From contig NZ_LODW01000093.1 in NCBI RefSeq assembly GCF_002914525.1, positions 186,001-250,000 on the forward strand: a stretch of DNA of 64,000 nt, given 5' to 3'. How positions within the stretch are numbered: the first letter of the stretch is position 1; every line of letters begins with the position of its first letter. This document shows positions 33,966 through 43,010 of the stretch, piece after piece. Position numbers and translations under genes: made by a program. The notes under the pieces were generated by a model. It was not told the DNA's origin and did not search any database. It saw only the letters and a program-made list of their open reading frames with translations. Source of the stretch: Rhizobium hidalgonense. GTDB taxonomy: Bacteria; Pseudomonadota; Alphaproteobacteria; Rhizobiales; Rhizobiaceae.

Positions 33966-34958
33966 CTAGAATCGACGCGGGGCTTCCGGTTTGTTTCCAA
34001 CAATTGTGTCGATCCGGTTCATTACCTCAGGCGTCATCTTCTGCCTGTGCGAAAGGGCGGCCAGATTGTCCTGCAGCTGGCTGGCGCGCGAGGCGCCGAG
34101 AATGACTGTGGAGACGTTGCGATTGGCGAGGCACCACAAAAGTGCGAGATGGGTGATCGACATGCCGATCTCATCGGCGAGCTTTGCCAGTTCACCAACC
34201 TGTTTGAGTTGGGCGCGGGCCGCATCGCTCGACCATCTTTCCTTCAGCCACTCGTAACCCGGCAGGTTCATGCGGCTGTCGGCCGGCACACCGTTATTGT
34301 ATTTGCCGGTCAGGACGCCCGAGGCGAGCGGCGACCAGATCGTGGTGCCGAGGCCGATCAGCTCGTAGAGCGGGAGGTAATCAGCCTCGACCTTCTGGCG
34401 TTCGAAGATGTTGTATTGCGGCTGCTCCATGGTCGGCGGCGTGATGCGCAAGTCGCGGGCAACGGCGTAGGCTTCCGTCAGTTGCTGCGCCGACCATTCC
34501 GACGTCCCCCAGTAGAGCACCTTGCCCTGGGCGACGAGATCGTGCATCGCCCGGACGGTTTCCTCGACCGGCGTGTCGATATCCGGGCGGTGGCAGAAAT
34601 AGAGGTCGAGGTAGTCGACCTGAAGCCTCTTGAGCGCCGCGTGGCAGGCATCGGTCACATGCTTGCGCGACAGGCCGCGCTGCGTCGGCTTCTGGCCACC
34701 CCAGAAAACCTTGCTCGAGACGACAAAACTGTCGCGGCTCCAGCCAAGCGACTTGAGCGCCTCGCCCATGACGATCTCAGACTTGCCGCTTTCATATCCT
34801 TCGGCATTGTCGAAGAAGTTCACCCCGTTGTCATAGGCAAGTTTCATCAGGTCGACGGCGTCGCCGCCGTTGACCTGCTTGCCGAACGTGACCCATGAGC
34901 CGAAGGAGAACTCGCTCACCTGCAGACCCGACTTACCCAAACGACGATATTCCATCAT
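33966..34958 (-). CDS. aldo/keto reductase (Kv-beta/YghZ-like)
   Basis: NADPH-dependent reductase of 330 residues in the AKR superfamily. MEYRRLGKSGLQVSEFSFGSW is the usual start; FFDNAEGY holds the catalytic Asp and Tyr, SSKVFWGG follows with the Lys, and YLDLYFCHRPD with the catalytic His. SPLASGVLTGKY and VILGASRASQLQDNL are cofactor-binding stretches. The nearest groups are voltage-gated K-channel beta subunits and YghZ. It lies between ntrC and the AT-rich genes, interrupting the usual ntrC-ntrY neighbourhood; its role there is unclear. Confidence 0.9.
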   Translation of the reverse strand: MMEYRRLGKSGLQVSEFSFGSWVTFGKQVNGGDAVDLMKLAYDNGVNFFDNAEGYESGKSEIVMGEALKSLGWSRDSFVVSSKVFWGGQKPTQRGLSRKHVTDACHAALKRLQVDYLDLYFCHRPDIDTPVEETVRAMHDLVAQGKVLYWGTSEWSAQQLTEAYAVARDLRITPPTMEQPQYNIFERQKVEADYLPLYELIGLGTTIWSPLASGVLTGKYNNGVPADSRMNLPGYEWLKERWSSDAARAQLKQVGELAKLADEIGMSITHLALLWCLANRNVSTVILGASRASQLQDNLAALSHRQKMTPEVMNRIDTIVGNKPEAPRRF

Positions 34959-35232
34959 GCAGCTCCCGAAATTATGAAACTGGGCCGGCCGATACCGGCG
35001 CCGCGCGATCGATCGACGACCGACTGGCGTAATCTATGGCATGAACGGCGATATGCGAGGAGGTTCCGCAAAGAAAAAGGGCGCTCGACGACATCAGCCG
35101 GAGCGCCCGTTGCATGCAATCGACGACGTTTGCGGCGGAGGTCGACAGCAGCAAAGGGAGATGACGAGATTCGGAACGGATTGGCAACATGGAAATGGAA
35201 CTGGGACGCTATCGCCAGCCGATCGACCCCTG

Positions 35233-35263
35233 TCATCCACTTGTTATCCACAGCCTATCCACA
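35233..35263 (+). promoter_or_regulatory. three DnaA-box-like sites spaced 11 bp
   Basis: TTATCCACA at 35244-35252 is the classical DnaA box; CTATCCACA at 35255-35263 differs by one base; TCATCCACT at 35233-35241 is a weaker copy. The ATCCAC cores begin at 35235, 35246 and 35257, all on the same face of the helix. Function is inferred by pattern only. Confidence 0.4.
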
Positions 35264-35448
35264 GGCGCCGCGGCCACGACCGCAGCAACTTCAATGACAT
35301 TCGTCCGACGGCAAACCGCACGTCGCAAATGCTCTGTGACTGTTGAATGACACTGCGCTTTTGTTTGTCCGCCCGGATATAAACCGCGGCCCAGCTCGGC
35401 TAGATTCAATTCTCTTCCCGACCGTGGCGGCGGACGCCGGGAGGAAGT

Positions 35449-35484
35449 GGGCGGCGGGCAACATGAGGGCCCGCCGCCCTCTTT
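35449..35484. terminator. strong hairpin following ntrC
   Basis: GGGCGGCGGGC (35449-35459) and GCCCGCCGCCC (35469-35479) form an 11-bp stem. It follows the ntrC stop directly on the minus strand; the T-rich run (TCTTTTC) is on the plus-strand side, so the orientation is ambiguous and it may work both ways. Confidence 0.6.
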
Positions 35485-35488
35485 TCAT

Positions 35489-36940
35489 TCAGGCGGTGCG
35501 AGAACTTCTGTAGACCGAGACACCGAGCTCCCTGATCTTCTTGCGCAAAGTGTTGCGGTTGAGACCGAGAAGATCGGCTGCCTTGATCTGGTTGCCGCGT
35601 GTTGCCGTCAGCGCAGCGAGAATCAGCGGATATTCCATTTCCGTCAGCACGCGGTCATAGAGGCCGGGCGGCGGCAGGTTTTCGCCGAAACCCGAGAAGT
35701 AGGTGCGCATGTTCTCTTCGACGGCCTGCGCGATCGTCATCGAGCCGCTGCGGATCGGCCCCTTGTCGATCGGGCTGTCGGGCACGTCGGAGCGCAGTTC
35801 GGCGTCGATGATCTCGCGGGTGATGACATCCTGCGGATAGAGCGCCATCAGACGGCGGATGAGATTTTCCAGCTCGCGGACGTTGCCCGGCCAGGCGTAG
35901 GCCTTCATCAGTTCCAGCGCTTCCTGGTCGAAGCGCTTGGAGCCGAGACCTTCCTTTTCCGCCTGCTGGATAAAATGGCGAACGAGATCGGGAATATCCT
36001 CGGCGCGGTCGCGCAGCGGCGGCAGGCGCAGCGGCACGACGTTGAGGCGGTAATAAAGATCCTCGCGGAACAGGCCCTGGTTGATCGCCTGCTTCAAATC
36101 CTTGTTGGTGGCGGCGACGATGCGCACATCGGTGCGGATCGGCGTGCGGCCGCCGACGGTGGTGTATTCGCCCTGTTGCAGCACGCGCAGCAGCCGCGTC
36201 TGGGCATCCATCGGCATGTCGCCGATTTCATCAAGGAAGAGCGTGCCGCCTTCGGCCTGCTCGAAGCGGCCGGTCGAGCGGGTCTGCGCGCCGGTGAAGG
36301 CGCCCTTCTCATGGCCGAAGAGTTCAGATTCGATCAGGTCGCGCGGGATCGCCGCCATGTTGATCGCAACGAAGGGGCCATTGCGGCGCTTGCCGTAATC
36401 ATGCAGCGCGCGGGCAACGAGTTCCTTGCCGGTGCCGGACTCGCCGGTGATCATCAGCGTCAGGTCGGTCTGCATCAGGCGGGCGAGCACGCGATAGATT
36501 TCCTGCATCGCCGCCGACCGGCCGACCAGCGGCATGCCGTCCTGTACGTCGTCTTCCAGCTTGGCGGGCTTGCGCTTCGGCTCGGCGAGCGCGCGGCCGA
36601 TGATGCCGATCAACTCGGTGAGGTCGAAGGGCTTCGGCAGATAATCATAAGCGCCCTTCTCGGAAGCCTTGATGGCAGTCATGAAGGTGTTTTGCGCACT
36701 CATGACCAAGACCGGCAGTTCGGGACGCGCCTTCTTGATGCGCGGCAACAGGTCGAAGGCGTTTTCGTCGGGCATCACCACATCGGTGACGACCAGATCG
36801 CCCTCACCTGCCGAAATCCAGCGCCAGAGGGTAGCGGCGTTGGAGGTGATGCGAACGTCATAGCCGGCGCGGCTCAGAGCCTGGTTGAGCACGGTCCGGA
36901 TGGCCGCATCATCATCTGCAACGAGGATCGTAGCTGTCAT
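35489..36940 (-). CDS. ntrC: NtrC (NR-I) sigma-54 activator
   Basis: Nitrogen regulator of 483 residues. The receiver domain has ILVADDDAA, Asp in VVTDVVMPD and Lys in LPKPFDL. The AAA+ domain has Walker A GESGTGKELVARALH, the sigma-54 contact loop GAFTGA (FGHEKGAFTGAQ) and Walker B LFLDEIGDMP. The C-terminal Fis-type helix-turn-helix ends NQIKAADLLGLNRNTLRKKI. It activates glnII, amtB and other nitrogen genes from sigma-54 promoters when phosphorylated by NtrB. The ATG overlaps the ntrB stop (ATGA), showing translational coupling. Confidence 0.97.
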   Translation of the reverse strand: MTATILVADDDAAIRTVLNQALSRAGYDVRITSNAATLWRWISAGEGDLVVTDVVMPDENAFDLLPRIKKARPELPVLVMSAQNTFMTAIKASEKGAYDYLPKPFDLTELIGIIGRALAEPKRKPAKLEDDVQDGMPLVGRSAAMQEIYRVLARLMQTDLTLMITGESGTGKELVARALHDYGKRRNGPFVAINMAAIPRDLIESELFGHEKGAFTGAQTRSTGRFEQAEGGTLFLDEIGDMPMDAQTRLLRVLQQGEYTTVGGRTPIRTDVRIVAATNKDLKQAINQGLFREDLYYRLNVVPLRLPPLRDRAEDIPDLVRHFIQQAEKEGLGSKRFDQEALELMKAYAWPGNVRELENLIRRLMALYPQDVITREIIDAELRSDVPDSPIDKGPIRSGSMTIAQAVEENMRTYFSGFGENLPPPGLYDRVLTEMEYPLILAALTATRGNQIKAADLLGLNRNTLRKKIRELGVSVYRSSRTA

Positions 36941-38091
36941 CGAGAAGGTCCTGTCGAGCTTGCGGAAGAGGCGTCTTCGAGCGAGGCGTCCTTCGACACC
37001 GGCATGAGGACGCGGAATGTCGTGCGGCTGTTCTGGCTGTCGCATTCGATGATGCCGCCGTGATCGCCGATGATCTTGGCGACGAGCGCCAGGCCGAGGC
37101 CGCTGCCGTTCGTCTTGGTGGTGATGAAGGGATCGAAGAGGTGCGGCAGCAGATCGGCGGGAACGCCGGGGCCATTGTCGTGGACGCAGAATTCGAGCGG
37201 CAGCGAAATTTTCTCGCGCGTGCCGGCGACCGAGAGACGTATGCCGGGGCGATAGGCCGTCGTCAGCATGATCTCGCCATCCGGCCGGTCGCCGACCGCT
37301 TCGGCGGCGTTCTTCACCAGATTGAGGAAGACCTGGACGAGCTGGTCGCGATTGGCATAGACGGCCGGCAACGACGGGTCGTAACTCTCGGTGACACGGA
37401 TGTTGCGGGCAAAACCTGCCTTGGCGACCGCCTTCACATGATCGAGCACGGAATGGATATTGACCGGCATGCGGTCCACAGGGCGTTCGTCGGAAAAAAC
37501 CTCCATGCGATCGACCAGCGAGACGATGCGGTCGGTTTCATCACAGATCAGTCGGGTCAGCGCCCGGTCGTCGTCGACCGCCGACTGCTCGAGCAACTGG
37601 GCTGCGCCCCGGATGCCGGAGAGCGGGTTCTTGATTTCGTGCGCCAGCATCGAAGCGAGGCCGGTCACCGAGCGGGCGGCGGCGCGGTGCGTCAGCTGCC
37701 GGTCGATCTTGTCGGCCATCGAGCGTTCCTGAAAGACGATGACGACGGCGCCGGGCTCGCTGAGCACCGGGGCGACGTAAAGGTCGACGAGCTTGTCCTG
37801 GCCGAGGCGGGGCGAGCTCAGGTCGACACGATATTCGTTCACCGGCGCCTTGCGCTCGCGCACCTGGTCGATCAGGGCAAGCAGCGGGCTGCCGAAGGGA
37901 ATGAAGGTCGAGATCCGGTAACGCGCCAGATGCGAGGCGCTGGCGCCGAAGAAGGCCTCCGCCTCCCAATTGGCGAAAACGACGAAGCCGGATTCGTCGA
38001 CCATGATGACGGGGTTCTGGATGGCGTTGAGCACGGCCATGGCGACGGTTCCGCCGGCGTGATCGAGCGGAGAAGTCGTATCCTTCGTCAT
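36937..38091 (-). CDS. ntrB: NtrB (NR-II) nitrogen sensor kinase
   Basis: Soluble histidine kinase/phosphatase of 384 residues that phosphorylates NtrC under nitrogen limitation and is switched by PII. A PAS domain (about residues 15-125: NAIQNPVIMVDESGFVVFAN) is followed by the H box (LAHEIKNPLSGIRGAAQLL) and the ATP-binding domain (NLVKNAAEAV, DNGPGVP, GSGLGLALVAKIIGDHGG). Its ATG overlaps the dusB stop and its stop overlaps the ntrC start, each by four bases, so dusB, ntrB and ntrC form one operon. Confidence 0.97.
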   Translation of the reverse strand: MTKDTTSPLDHAGGTVAMAVLNAIQNPVIMVDESGFVVFANWEAEAFFGASASHLARYRISTFIPFGSPLLALIDQVRERKAPVNEYRVDLSSPRLGQDKLVDLYVAPVLSEPGAVVIVFQERSMADKIDRQLTHRAAARSVTGLASMLAHEIKNPLSGIRGAAQLLEQSAVDDDRALTRLICDETDRIVSLVDRMEVFSDERPVDRMPVNIHSVLDHVKAVAKAGFARNIRVTESYDPSLPAVYANRDQLVQVFLNLVKNAAEAVGDRPDGEIMLTTAYRPGIRLSVAGTREKISLPLEFCVHDNGPGVPADLLPHLFDPFITTKTNGSGLGLALVAKIIGDHGGIIECDSQNSRTTFRVLMPVSKDASLEDASSASSTGPSR

Positions 38092-39107
38092 GCCGCCTCC
38101 CGGCTATCGACAACTGCGGATGCCAGCGCATCGTAAAGGCGCGCGGTCACCTCGCGCGGATCGCGCGAGGTCATGATGCCGGCCTTTTCATCGCCGGCGA
38201 TATCAGGTGCGAAACGCTGGAGATACCAGCCGAGATGCTTGCGGGCATGGCGGATCGCCACCGCCTCGCCGTAGAAATCCAGCATCATGCGGTAATGTTC
38301 GACGGCGATATCGGCAATCTCCTCGGGTCGCGGCGCGGCCGCACCAGCGATGACGCCGGCATGCCACGGCCTACCCTGGCAGCCCCTGCCGACCATCACG
38401 GCATCGGCGCCGGAGCGGCGCAGGATTTCCTGCGCGTCCGCAGCGGTCTCCACATCGCCGTTGGCGGTCAGCGGAATGGAGATCACCTCGCGGACGTGAC
38501 GGATCGCATCCCAATCGGCGCGGCCTTCATAGAATTGCATGCGGGTGCGGCCATGTATGGTGACGAGCTGAATGCCGGCCGCCTCGGCGCGGCGCGCAAT
38601 CTCGGGCGCGTTGATCGAATTCTCGTCCCAGCCGAGGCGCATCTTCAGCGTCACCGGAATGTCGACGGCCTTGACGGTCGCCTCGATGAGGCCGAGCGCG
38701 TGATCGGGATCGCGCATCAGCGCCGAGCCGGAATAACCGCCGATCACCTTCTTAGCCGGGCAGCCCATGTTGATGTCGATGATATCGGCGCCGTGATCGG
38801 CTGCGATCTTTGCCGCCTCTGCCATCCAGTGCGGCTCTCGGCCGGCAAGCTGCACCATATGCGGCCGGAATCCCGCGGCCTTCAGCCGCGACCAGGATTC
38901 GGCCGTATCGTTGACGAGCTCGCGGCTCGCCACCATTTCGGTGACGACGAGGCCGGCGCCGAAGCGCCAGGCGAGTTCGCGAAAGGGCATGTCGGTGACG
39001 CCGGACATCGGCGCCAGCACAACGCGGTTCCGCACGGAGACATCTCCTACTCGGAAAGGCGCTGCGAGGTCCTTGGAAATCAATTGATTATCTTTCAGGC
39101 AAACCAT
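38088..39107 (-). CDS. dusB: tRNA-dihydrouridine synthase DusB (NifR3)
   Basis: FMN enzyme of 339 residues reducing uridines in tRNA D-loops. RVVLAPMSGVTDMPFRELAWRFGAGLVVTEM is the FMN-side start; the catalytic Cys is in DINMGCPAKKV; ARIATR-like phosphate binding is in SIPLTANGDVETAADA and DAVMVGRGCQGRPW. In rhizobia the gene (nifR3) precedes ntrBC, as here, with a four-base overlap into ntrB. The promoter in front probably drives the whole operon; no clear operator was seen. Confidence 0.95.
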   Translation of the reverse strand: MVCLKDNQLISKDLAAPFRVGDVSVRNRVVLAPMSGVTDMPFRELAWRFGAGLVVTEMVASRELVNDTAESWSRLKAAGFRPHMVQLAGREPHWMAEAAKIAADHGADIIDINMGCPAKKVIGGYSGSALMRDPDHALGLIEATVKAVDIPVTLKMRLGWDENSINAPEIARRAEAAGIQLVTIHGRTRMQFYEGRADWDAIRHVREVISIPLTANGDVETAADAQEILRRSGADAVMVGRGCQGRPWHAGVIAGAAAPRPEEIADIAVEHYRMMLDFYGEAVAIRHARKHLGWYLQRFAPDIAGDEKAGIMTSRDPREVTARLYDALASAVVDSREAA

Positions 39108-39249
39108 GGAACTGCATTATTTTTAGCCATTGTTCCCTGTCTTGCCAAGGGGGCTCGGATCGGAATCGATATTTTTCGGGCAGATGCTGGAAAAGGCCAA
39201 AGCAAGAGGTTAGAGCACTGCGGTCAATTCCGCATAATTTAGGGGATTT

Positions 39250-40470
39250 ATGCTGCAAATGCCTTCCAAGCAACCGATATCGGCAGGAATTGTCATCGTT
39301 GCCGCCGGCCGCGGCGAGCGCGCAGGATCCTCCAAGGAAGGCCCCAAGCAATATCGCCTGATCGGCGGCAAGCCGGTTATCGTCCATACGCTTGAAAACT
39401 TCATGACATGGGAAGCCACGACCGAGATCGTCGTCGTGATACATCCCGACGACGAGGCGCTATTTGCCAAGGCGTTCCGCCATATCATTTCCGCAACGCC
39501 GATCACAACGGTGCATGGGGGTCCGACCCGGCAGCAATCGGTGCTGGCTGGCCTCAGATATCTCAAGGACAAGCAAATCAGCCATGTGCTGATCCACGAT
39601 GCGGTGCGACCGTTCTTCGACAACGCGCTTCTCGACCGCATTGCCGCGACCCTTGGCGACGGCGCTCAAGCGGTGCTGCCGGCGATCCCGGTCACCGACA
39701 CGCTGAAACGCGTCGACAGCGCCGGTACCGTGCTGACCACGGTTTCGCGCGAGCATGTCTACGCGGCGCAGACGCCGCAATCCTTCGCTTTCGGAACGAT
39801 TCTCGATGCGCATGAGAGGGCCGCGGCGAGCAGGCGAAGCGATTTCACCGACGACGCCTCGATCGCGGAATGGGCGGGCATTCCGGTGACGATCGTCGAG
39901 GGGACGGCCGACAACGTCAAGCTCACGGTCAAGAGCGATATCGCCATGGCCGACGACAAGCTGTCGATCTCGTCGCTTCCGGACGTGCGCACCGGCAACG
40001 GTTACGACGTGCACCAACTCGAAGCCGGCGACGGCGTCACGCTCTGCGGCGTGTTCATTCCGCATGACCAGAAACTTAAAGGCCATTCGGATGCTGACGT
40101 CGCGCTGCATGCGTTGACCGACGCGCTGCTTGCCACCTGCGGCGCCGGCGATATCGGCGATCATTTCCCGCCATCCGATCCGCAGTGGAGGGGCGCGGCC
40201 TCGCGGATCTTCCTCGAGCATGCCGCCCGGATCGTGCGCGAGCACGGCGGCACGATCATGAATGCCGATGTCTCGCTGATCGCCGAGGCGCCGAAAGTCG
40301 GCCCGCATCGCCAGGCCATGCGGGCAAAACTGTCGGATTATCTCGGCATCGATATAGAGCGCTGCTCGGTCAAGGCGACGACCAACGAGACGATCGGCTT
40401 CGTCGGCCGGCGCGAAGGTATCGCCGCGATCGCCACGGCGACCGTCGTCTATCGCGGGGGGAAACGATGA
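39250..40470 (+). CDS. ispDF: bifunctional IspD/IspF isoprenoid enzyme
   Basis: Fused non-mevalonate pathway enzyme of 406 residues. The N-terminal IspD part (to about 235) has the nucleotidyltransferase start GIVIVAAGRGERAG and VLIHDAVRPF; it makes CDP-methylerythritol. The C-terminal IspF part (from about 245) has GNGYDVHQL with metal ligands, HSDADVALHALTDALL and ATTNETIGFVGRREGIAA; it makes the cyclic diphosphate. Fusion of the two is normal in alphaproteobacteria. The stop overlaps the next ATG by four bases. Confidence 0.96.
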   Translation: MLQMPSKQPISAGIVIVAAGRGERAGSSKEGPKQYRLIGGKPVIVHTLENFMTWEATTEIVVVIHPDDEALFAKAFRHIISATPITTVHGGPTRQQSVLAGLRYLKDKQISHVLIHDAVRPFFDNALLDRIAATLGDGAQAVLPAIPVTDTLKRVDSAGTVLTTVSREHVYAAQTPQSFAFGTILDAHERAAASRRSDFTDDASIAEWAGIPVTIVEGTADNVKLTVKSDIAMADDKLSISSLPDVRTGNGYDVHQLEAGDGVTLCGVFIPHDQKLKGHSDADVALHALTDALLATCGAGDIGDHFPPSDPQWRGAASRIFLEHAARIVREHGGTIMNADVSLIAEAPKVGPHRQAMRAKLSDYLGIDIERCSVKATTNETIGFVGRREGIAAIATATVVYRGGKR

Positions 40471-40967
40471 GTCTTTTCCCGCAGGATATTCTGTCAGCGG
40501 CAGAGACGATCATCCGCGATTTCACCGCCGCCGGGCTGATGGTCTCGACTGCAGAATCATGTACCGGCGGGCTGATATCAGGCGCACTGACCGAGATATC
40601 CGGCTCCTCCGCCGTCGTCGATCGCGGCTTCGTCACCTATACCAATACCGCCAAGATCGAACTGCTCGGGGTACAGGAGCAAACGCTACTCAGCTTCGGA
40701 GCCGTCTCCGAAGAGACCGCGCGGCAGATGGCCCACGGCGCCCTCTTCCGCTCGCGCGCCGCGATCGCCATCGCCGTCACCGGCATTGCCGGCCCCGGCG
40801 GCGGATCGGCGGAAAAACCCATCGGCCTGGTGCATCTCGCCGCCAAGTCACGCAGCGGCGCACTGATCCATCGGAAAATGCTCTATGGCGATATCGGCCG
40901 CAGCGAGGTTCGGCTGGCAACGGTCCGGACGGCGCTTGATATGGTGCACTCGCTGCTCGCCGGCTGA
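40467..40967 (+). CDS. CinA-type nicotinamide-nucleotide amidohydrolase
   Basis: Stand-alone CinA C-terminal domain of 166 residues, like PncC, which converts nicotinamide mononucleotide to nicotinate mononucleotide in NAD recycling. STAESCTGGLISGALTE with the catalytic Ser, GFVTYTNTAKIELLGV, and AVTGIAGPGGGSAEKPIGLVHLA are the family landmarks. The N-terminal MoaB-like domain of longer CinA proteins is absent. ATGA overlap with ispDF shows coupling, though the functions are unrelated. It converges on the COQ10-like gene eight bases away. Confidence 0.92.
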   Translation: MSLFPQDILSAAETIIRDFTAAGLMVSTAESCTGGLISGALTEISGSSAVVDRGFVTYTNTAKIELLGVQEQTLLSFGAVSEETARQMAHGALFRSRAAIAIAVTGIAGPGGGSAEKPIGLVHLAAKSRSGALIHRKMLYGDIGRSEVRLATVRTALDMVHSLLAG

Positions 40968-40975
40968 TTGCCTCA

Positions 40976-41428
40976 TCAGACCGCCGCGTAGATCTTGCCC
41001 GCGCGCGTTTCGAAGGCTTCGGTGAACATGCGGAAGGCACGGTCGAACATCGAGCCCATCAACGCCCCGAGAATGCGGCTCTTGAACTCGTAATCGATGA
41101 AGAAATCGACGGTGCAGCCGCCGGTCGTCGTCTCGGCGAAGTGCCACCGATTTTCGAGATACCGGAACGGGCCATCGATATATTTGACCTCGATGACGCG
41201 CTCGGCACGGTTCAGCAGCACCTGCGTCGTGAAGGTCTCGCGGATCGCCTTGTATCCCACCGTCATGTCGGCAACGAGCAGGATCTTGCCGTCGCGCTCC
41301 TTGCGGCTTCTGATGGCGAGGGCTTCGCAGAGCGGCAGAAATTCGGGATAGCGCTCGACATCGGCAACGAGATCGAACATCTGATCGGGCGTGTGCGGGA
41401 CGGGGCGATGGGTTTCGAATTGCGGCAT
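40976..41428 (-). CDS. COQ10/RatA-like START domain protein
   Basis: Protein of 150 residues of the SRPBCC superfamily. HTPDQMFDLVADVERYPEFLPLCEA, the FTTQVLLNRAERVIEVKYIDGPFRYLENRWHF core and FFIDYEFKSRILGALMG are typical of COQ10-type proteins that bind ubiquinone-like lipids; the same family includes RatA. The frame extends to a GTG at 41437; the ATG at 41428 is preferred. In alphaproteobacteria it commonly lies near lipA, as here. Confidence 0.9.
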   Translation of the reverse strand: MPQFETHRPVPHTPDQMFDLVADVERYPEFLPLCEALAIRSRKERDGKILLVADMTVGYKAIRETFTTQVLLNRAERVIEVKYIDGPFRYLENRWHFAETTTGGCTVDFFIDYEFKSRILGALMGSMFDRAFRMFTEAFETRAGKIYAAV

Positions 41429-41437
41429 AGGCGGCAC

Positions 41438-41986
41438 TTAAGCGGGCGGGCCGAGAAGATCAAGAAGCTCACGCATCTGGCGGCGGGATTTTAGCTGCAG
41501 AACGGGTATGCCGGGGCCGTGCGCGGCGATGCCGGCGACATGCTCCCGAAGTGCTGCCTCAATCAGGGGCACGGCGTCCCGCTCGAAATTCCAGATATAG
41601 GCGAGTGCGCCGAGGGAGAGGCGTTCTGGACAGCCGGCAGGCAGCTCGGGACGGTTGCGCCCGAAATAACGCAATGCTCTTGAGACGGCGCCGTAGAGGC
41701 ATGCATATCTGGGCAGACGAAGCCAAATGACGACATCAGCGCGCGGCAGGCGAAGATGGAAGGAACTGAGGCCGGTTCCATCCATGATCCAGCGCTCTTC
41801 CGCCACCGCCTTGGCGATCAGGCGATCGATCTCGTCGCGCGGTCTCTTTCTCCAGCCCGGCAGCCAGTAGAAGTCACGGTCCATGGAGATGTAGCGAAGG
41901 CCGAGCGCTTGCGAGAGCTGTTTTGCAATCGTGCTCTTGCCGCTGCCGGGGCAGCCGATGACCAGGATGCGGTCATAAAGCGGCAT
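41438..41986 (-). CDS. P-loop kinase-like protein (adenylate kinase/FlaR type)
   Basis: Protein of 182 residues with an adenylate-kinase-like fold. Walker A GCPGSGKST lies at residues 11-19, followed by RYISMDRDFYWLPGWRKRP and a lid-like RALRYFGRNRPELPAGCPERLS. Such proteins are annotated as DNA topology modulation FlaR homologues or small-molecule kinases; the true substrate is unknown. It lies ten bases before the COQ10-like gene and six after lipA, suggesting cotranscription. Confidence 0.82.
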   Translation of the reverse strand: MPLYDRILVIGCPGSGKSTIAKQLSQALGLRYISMDRDFYWLPGWRKRPRDEIDRLIAKAVAEERWIMDGTGLSSFHLRLPRADVVIWLRLPRYACLYGAVSRALRYFGRNRPELPAGCPERLSLGALAYIWNFERDAVPLIEAALREHVAGIAAHGPGIPVLQLKSRRQMRELLDLLGPPA

Positions 41987-41992
41987 CGAATC

Positions 41993-42964
41993 CTACTCAG
42001 CGGCGATCAGTAGCTTCTTCTCGCGCGCCGCTCTCAGCCGGGCGAAATCGTCGCCGGCGTGATGGGACGAGCGGGTCAGCGGGCTGGAGGCGACCATCAG
42101 GAAGCCCTTGCTGTAGGCGACGGTCTCGTAGGACTTGAATTCGTCTGGTGTGACGAAGCTTTCGACCTTGTGGTGTTTGCGGGTCGGCTGCAGATACTGG
42201 CCGACCGTCAGGAAGTCGACATCGGCAGTGCGCAGGTCGTCCATCAGCTGCAGCACCTCGTTGCGCTCCTCGCCGAGGCCGACCATGATGCCCGATTTGG
42301 TGAACATGGTGGGATCGAGTTCCTTCACCCGTTGCAGCAGGCGGACAGAATGGAAATACCGGGCACCGGGGCGAACTGTCAGATAGTTGCCGGGGACCGT
42401 TTCCATATTGTGGTTGAAAACGTCGGGTTTGGCGGCGACGACGCGCTCCAGCGCACCCGGCTTCTTCAGGAAGTCGGGCGTCAGGATTTCGATCGTCGTT
42501 GCCGGCGAGGCCGCGCGGATCGCCCAGATCACCTTTTCGAAATGTTCGGCGCCGCCGTCTTCAAGATCGTCACGGTCGACCGAGGTGATGACGACGTGGG
42601 ATAGGCCCATCTCCTTGACCGCCTTGGCGACATTCTCGGGCTCGGCCATGTCGAGCGCATTCGGCTTGCCGGTGGCGACGTTGCAGAAGGCGCAGGCGCG
42701 GGTACAGATCTCGCCCATGATCATGAAGGTGGCGTGCTTCTTATCCCAGCACTCGCCGATATTCGGGCAGCCGGCCTCCTCGCAGACGGTGACGAGCTTG
42801 TGCTCCTTCACGATCGCGCGCGTCTCGGCATAACCCTTGGAGGTCGGCGCCTTGACGCGGATCCAGTCCGGCTTGCGCATGACCTCAGTATCGGGCCGAT
42901 GCGCCTTCTCGGGATGGCGCACGCGCTTGGCGTCGGGATTGATCGTGTCGAGTATGGTCACCAT
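41993..42964 (-). CDS. lipA: lipoyl synthase
   Basis: Radical SAM enzyme of 323 residues inserting two sulfurs into octanoylated E2 and related proteins. Both iron-sulfur clusters are visible: the auxiliary one in CEEAGCPNIGECW and the radical SAM CxxxCxxC in CTRACAFCNV. DRDDLEDGGAEHF and the late SPLTRSSHHAGDDF with the RSSYHA-type motif complete the family pattern. It serves the lipoyl domains of PdhB and PdhC encoded upstream on the same strand, which makes metabolic sense of the neighbourhood. Confidence 0.97.
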   Translation of the reverse strand: MVTILDTINPDAKRVRHPEKAHRPDTEVMRKPDWIRVKAPTSKGYAETRAIVKEHKLVTVCEEAGCPNIGECWDKKHATFMIMGEICTRACAFCNVATGKPNALDMAEPENVAKAVKEMGLSHVVITSVDRDDLEDGGAEHFEKVIWAIRAASPATTIEILTPDFLKKPGALERVVAAKPDVFNHNMETVPGNYLTVRPGARYFHSVRLLQRVKELDPTMFTKSGIMVGLGEERNEVLQLMDDLRTADVDFLTVGQYLQPTRKHHKVESFVTPDEFKSYETVAYSKGFLMVASSPLTRSSHHAGDDFARLRAAREKKLLIAAE

Positions 42965-43010
42965 TGCAGTTTCAGCTTTCTACCGCCCCTGTGCGGCAAA
43001 TCATCAGGAC

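Larger units (their letters stand above)
34959..35488. other. 530-bp intergenic region with DnaA-box-like sites
   Basis: Non-coding stretch between ntrC and the aldo/keto reductase gene. No gene is supported. Its main content is a run of DnaA-box-like sites at 35233-35263 (see that entry) and the hairpin after ntrC near 35449-35484. Confidence 0.55.

Noticed and set aside
35233..35263. Replication origin
   Set aside because: Three DnaA-like sites alone are too few. There is no AT-rich unwinding region, dnaA, hemE or parAB gene nearby.
41128..42964. Regulatory RNA or riboswitch before lipA
   Set aside because: The leader is very short and no conserved riboswitch pairing could be found.
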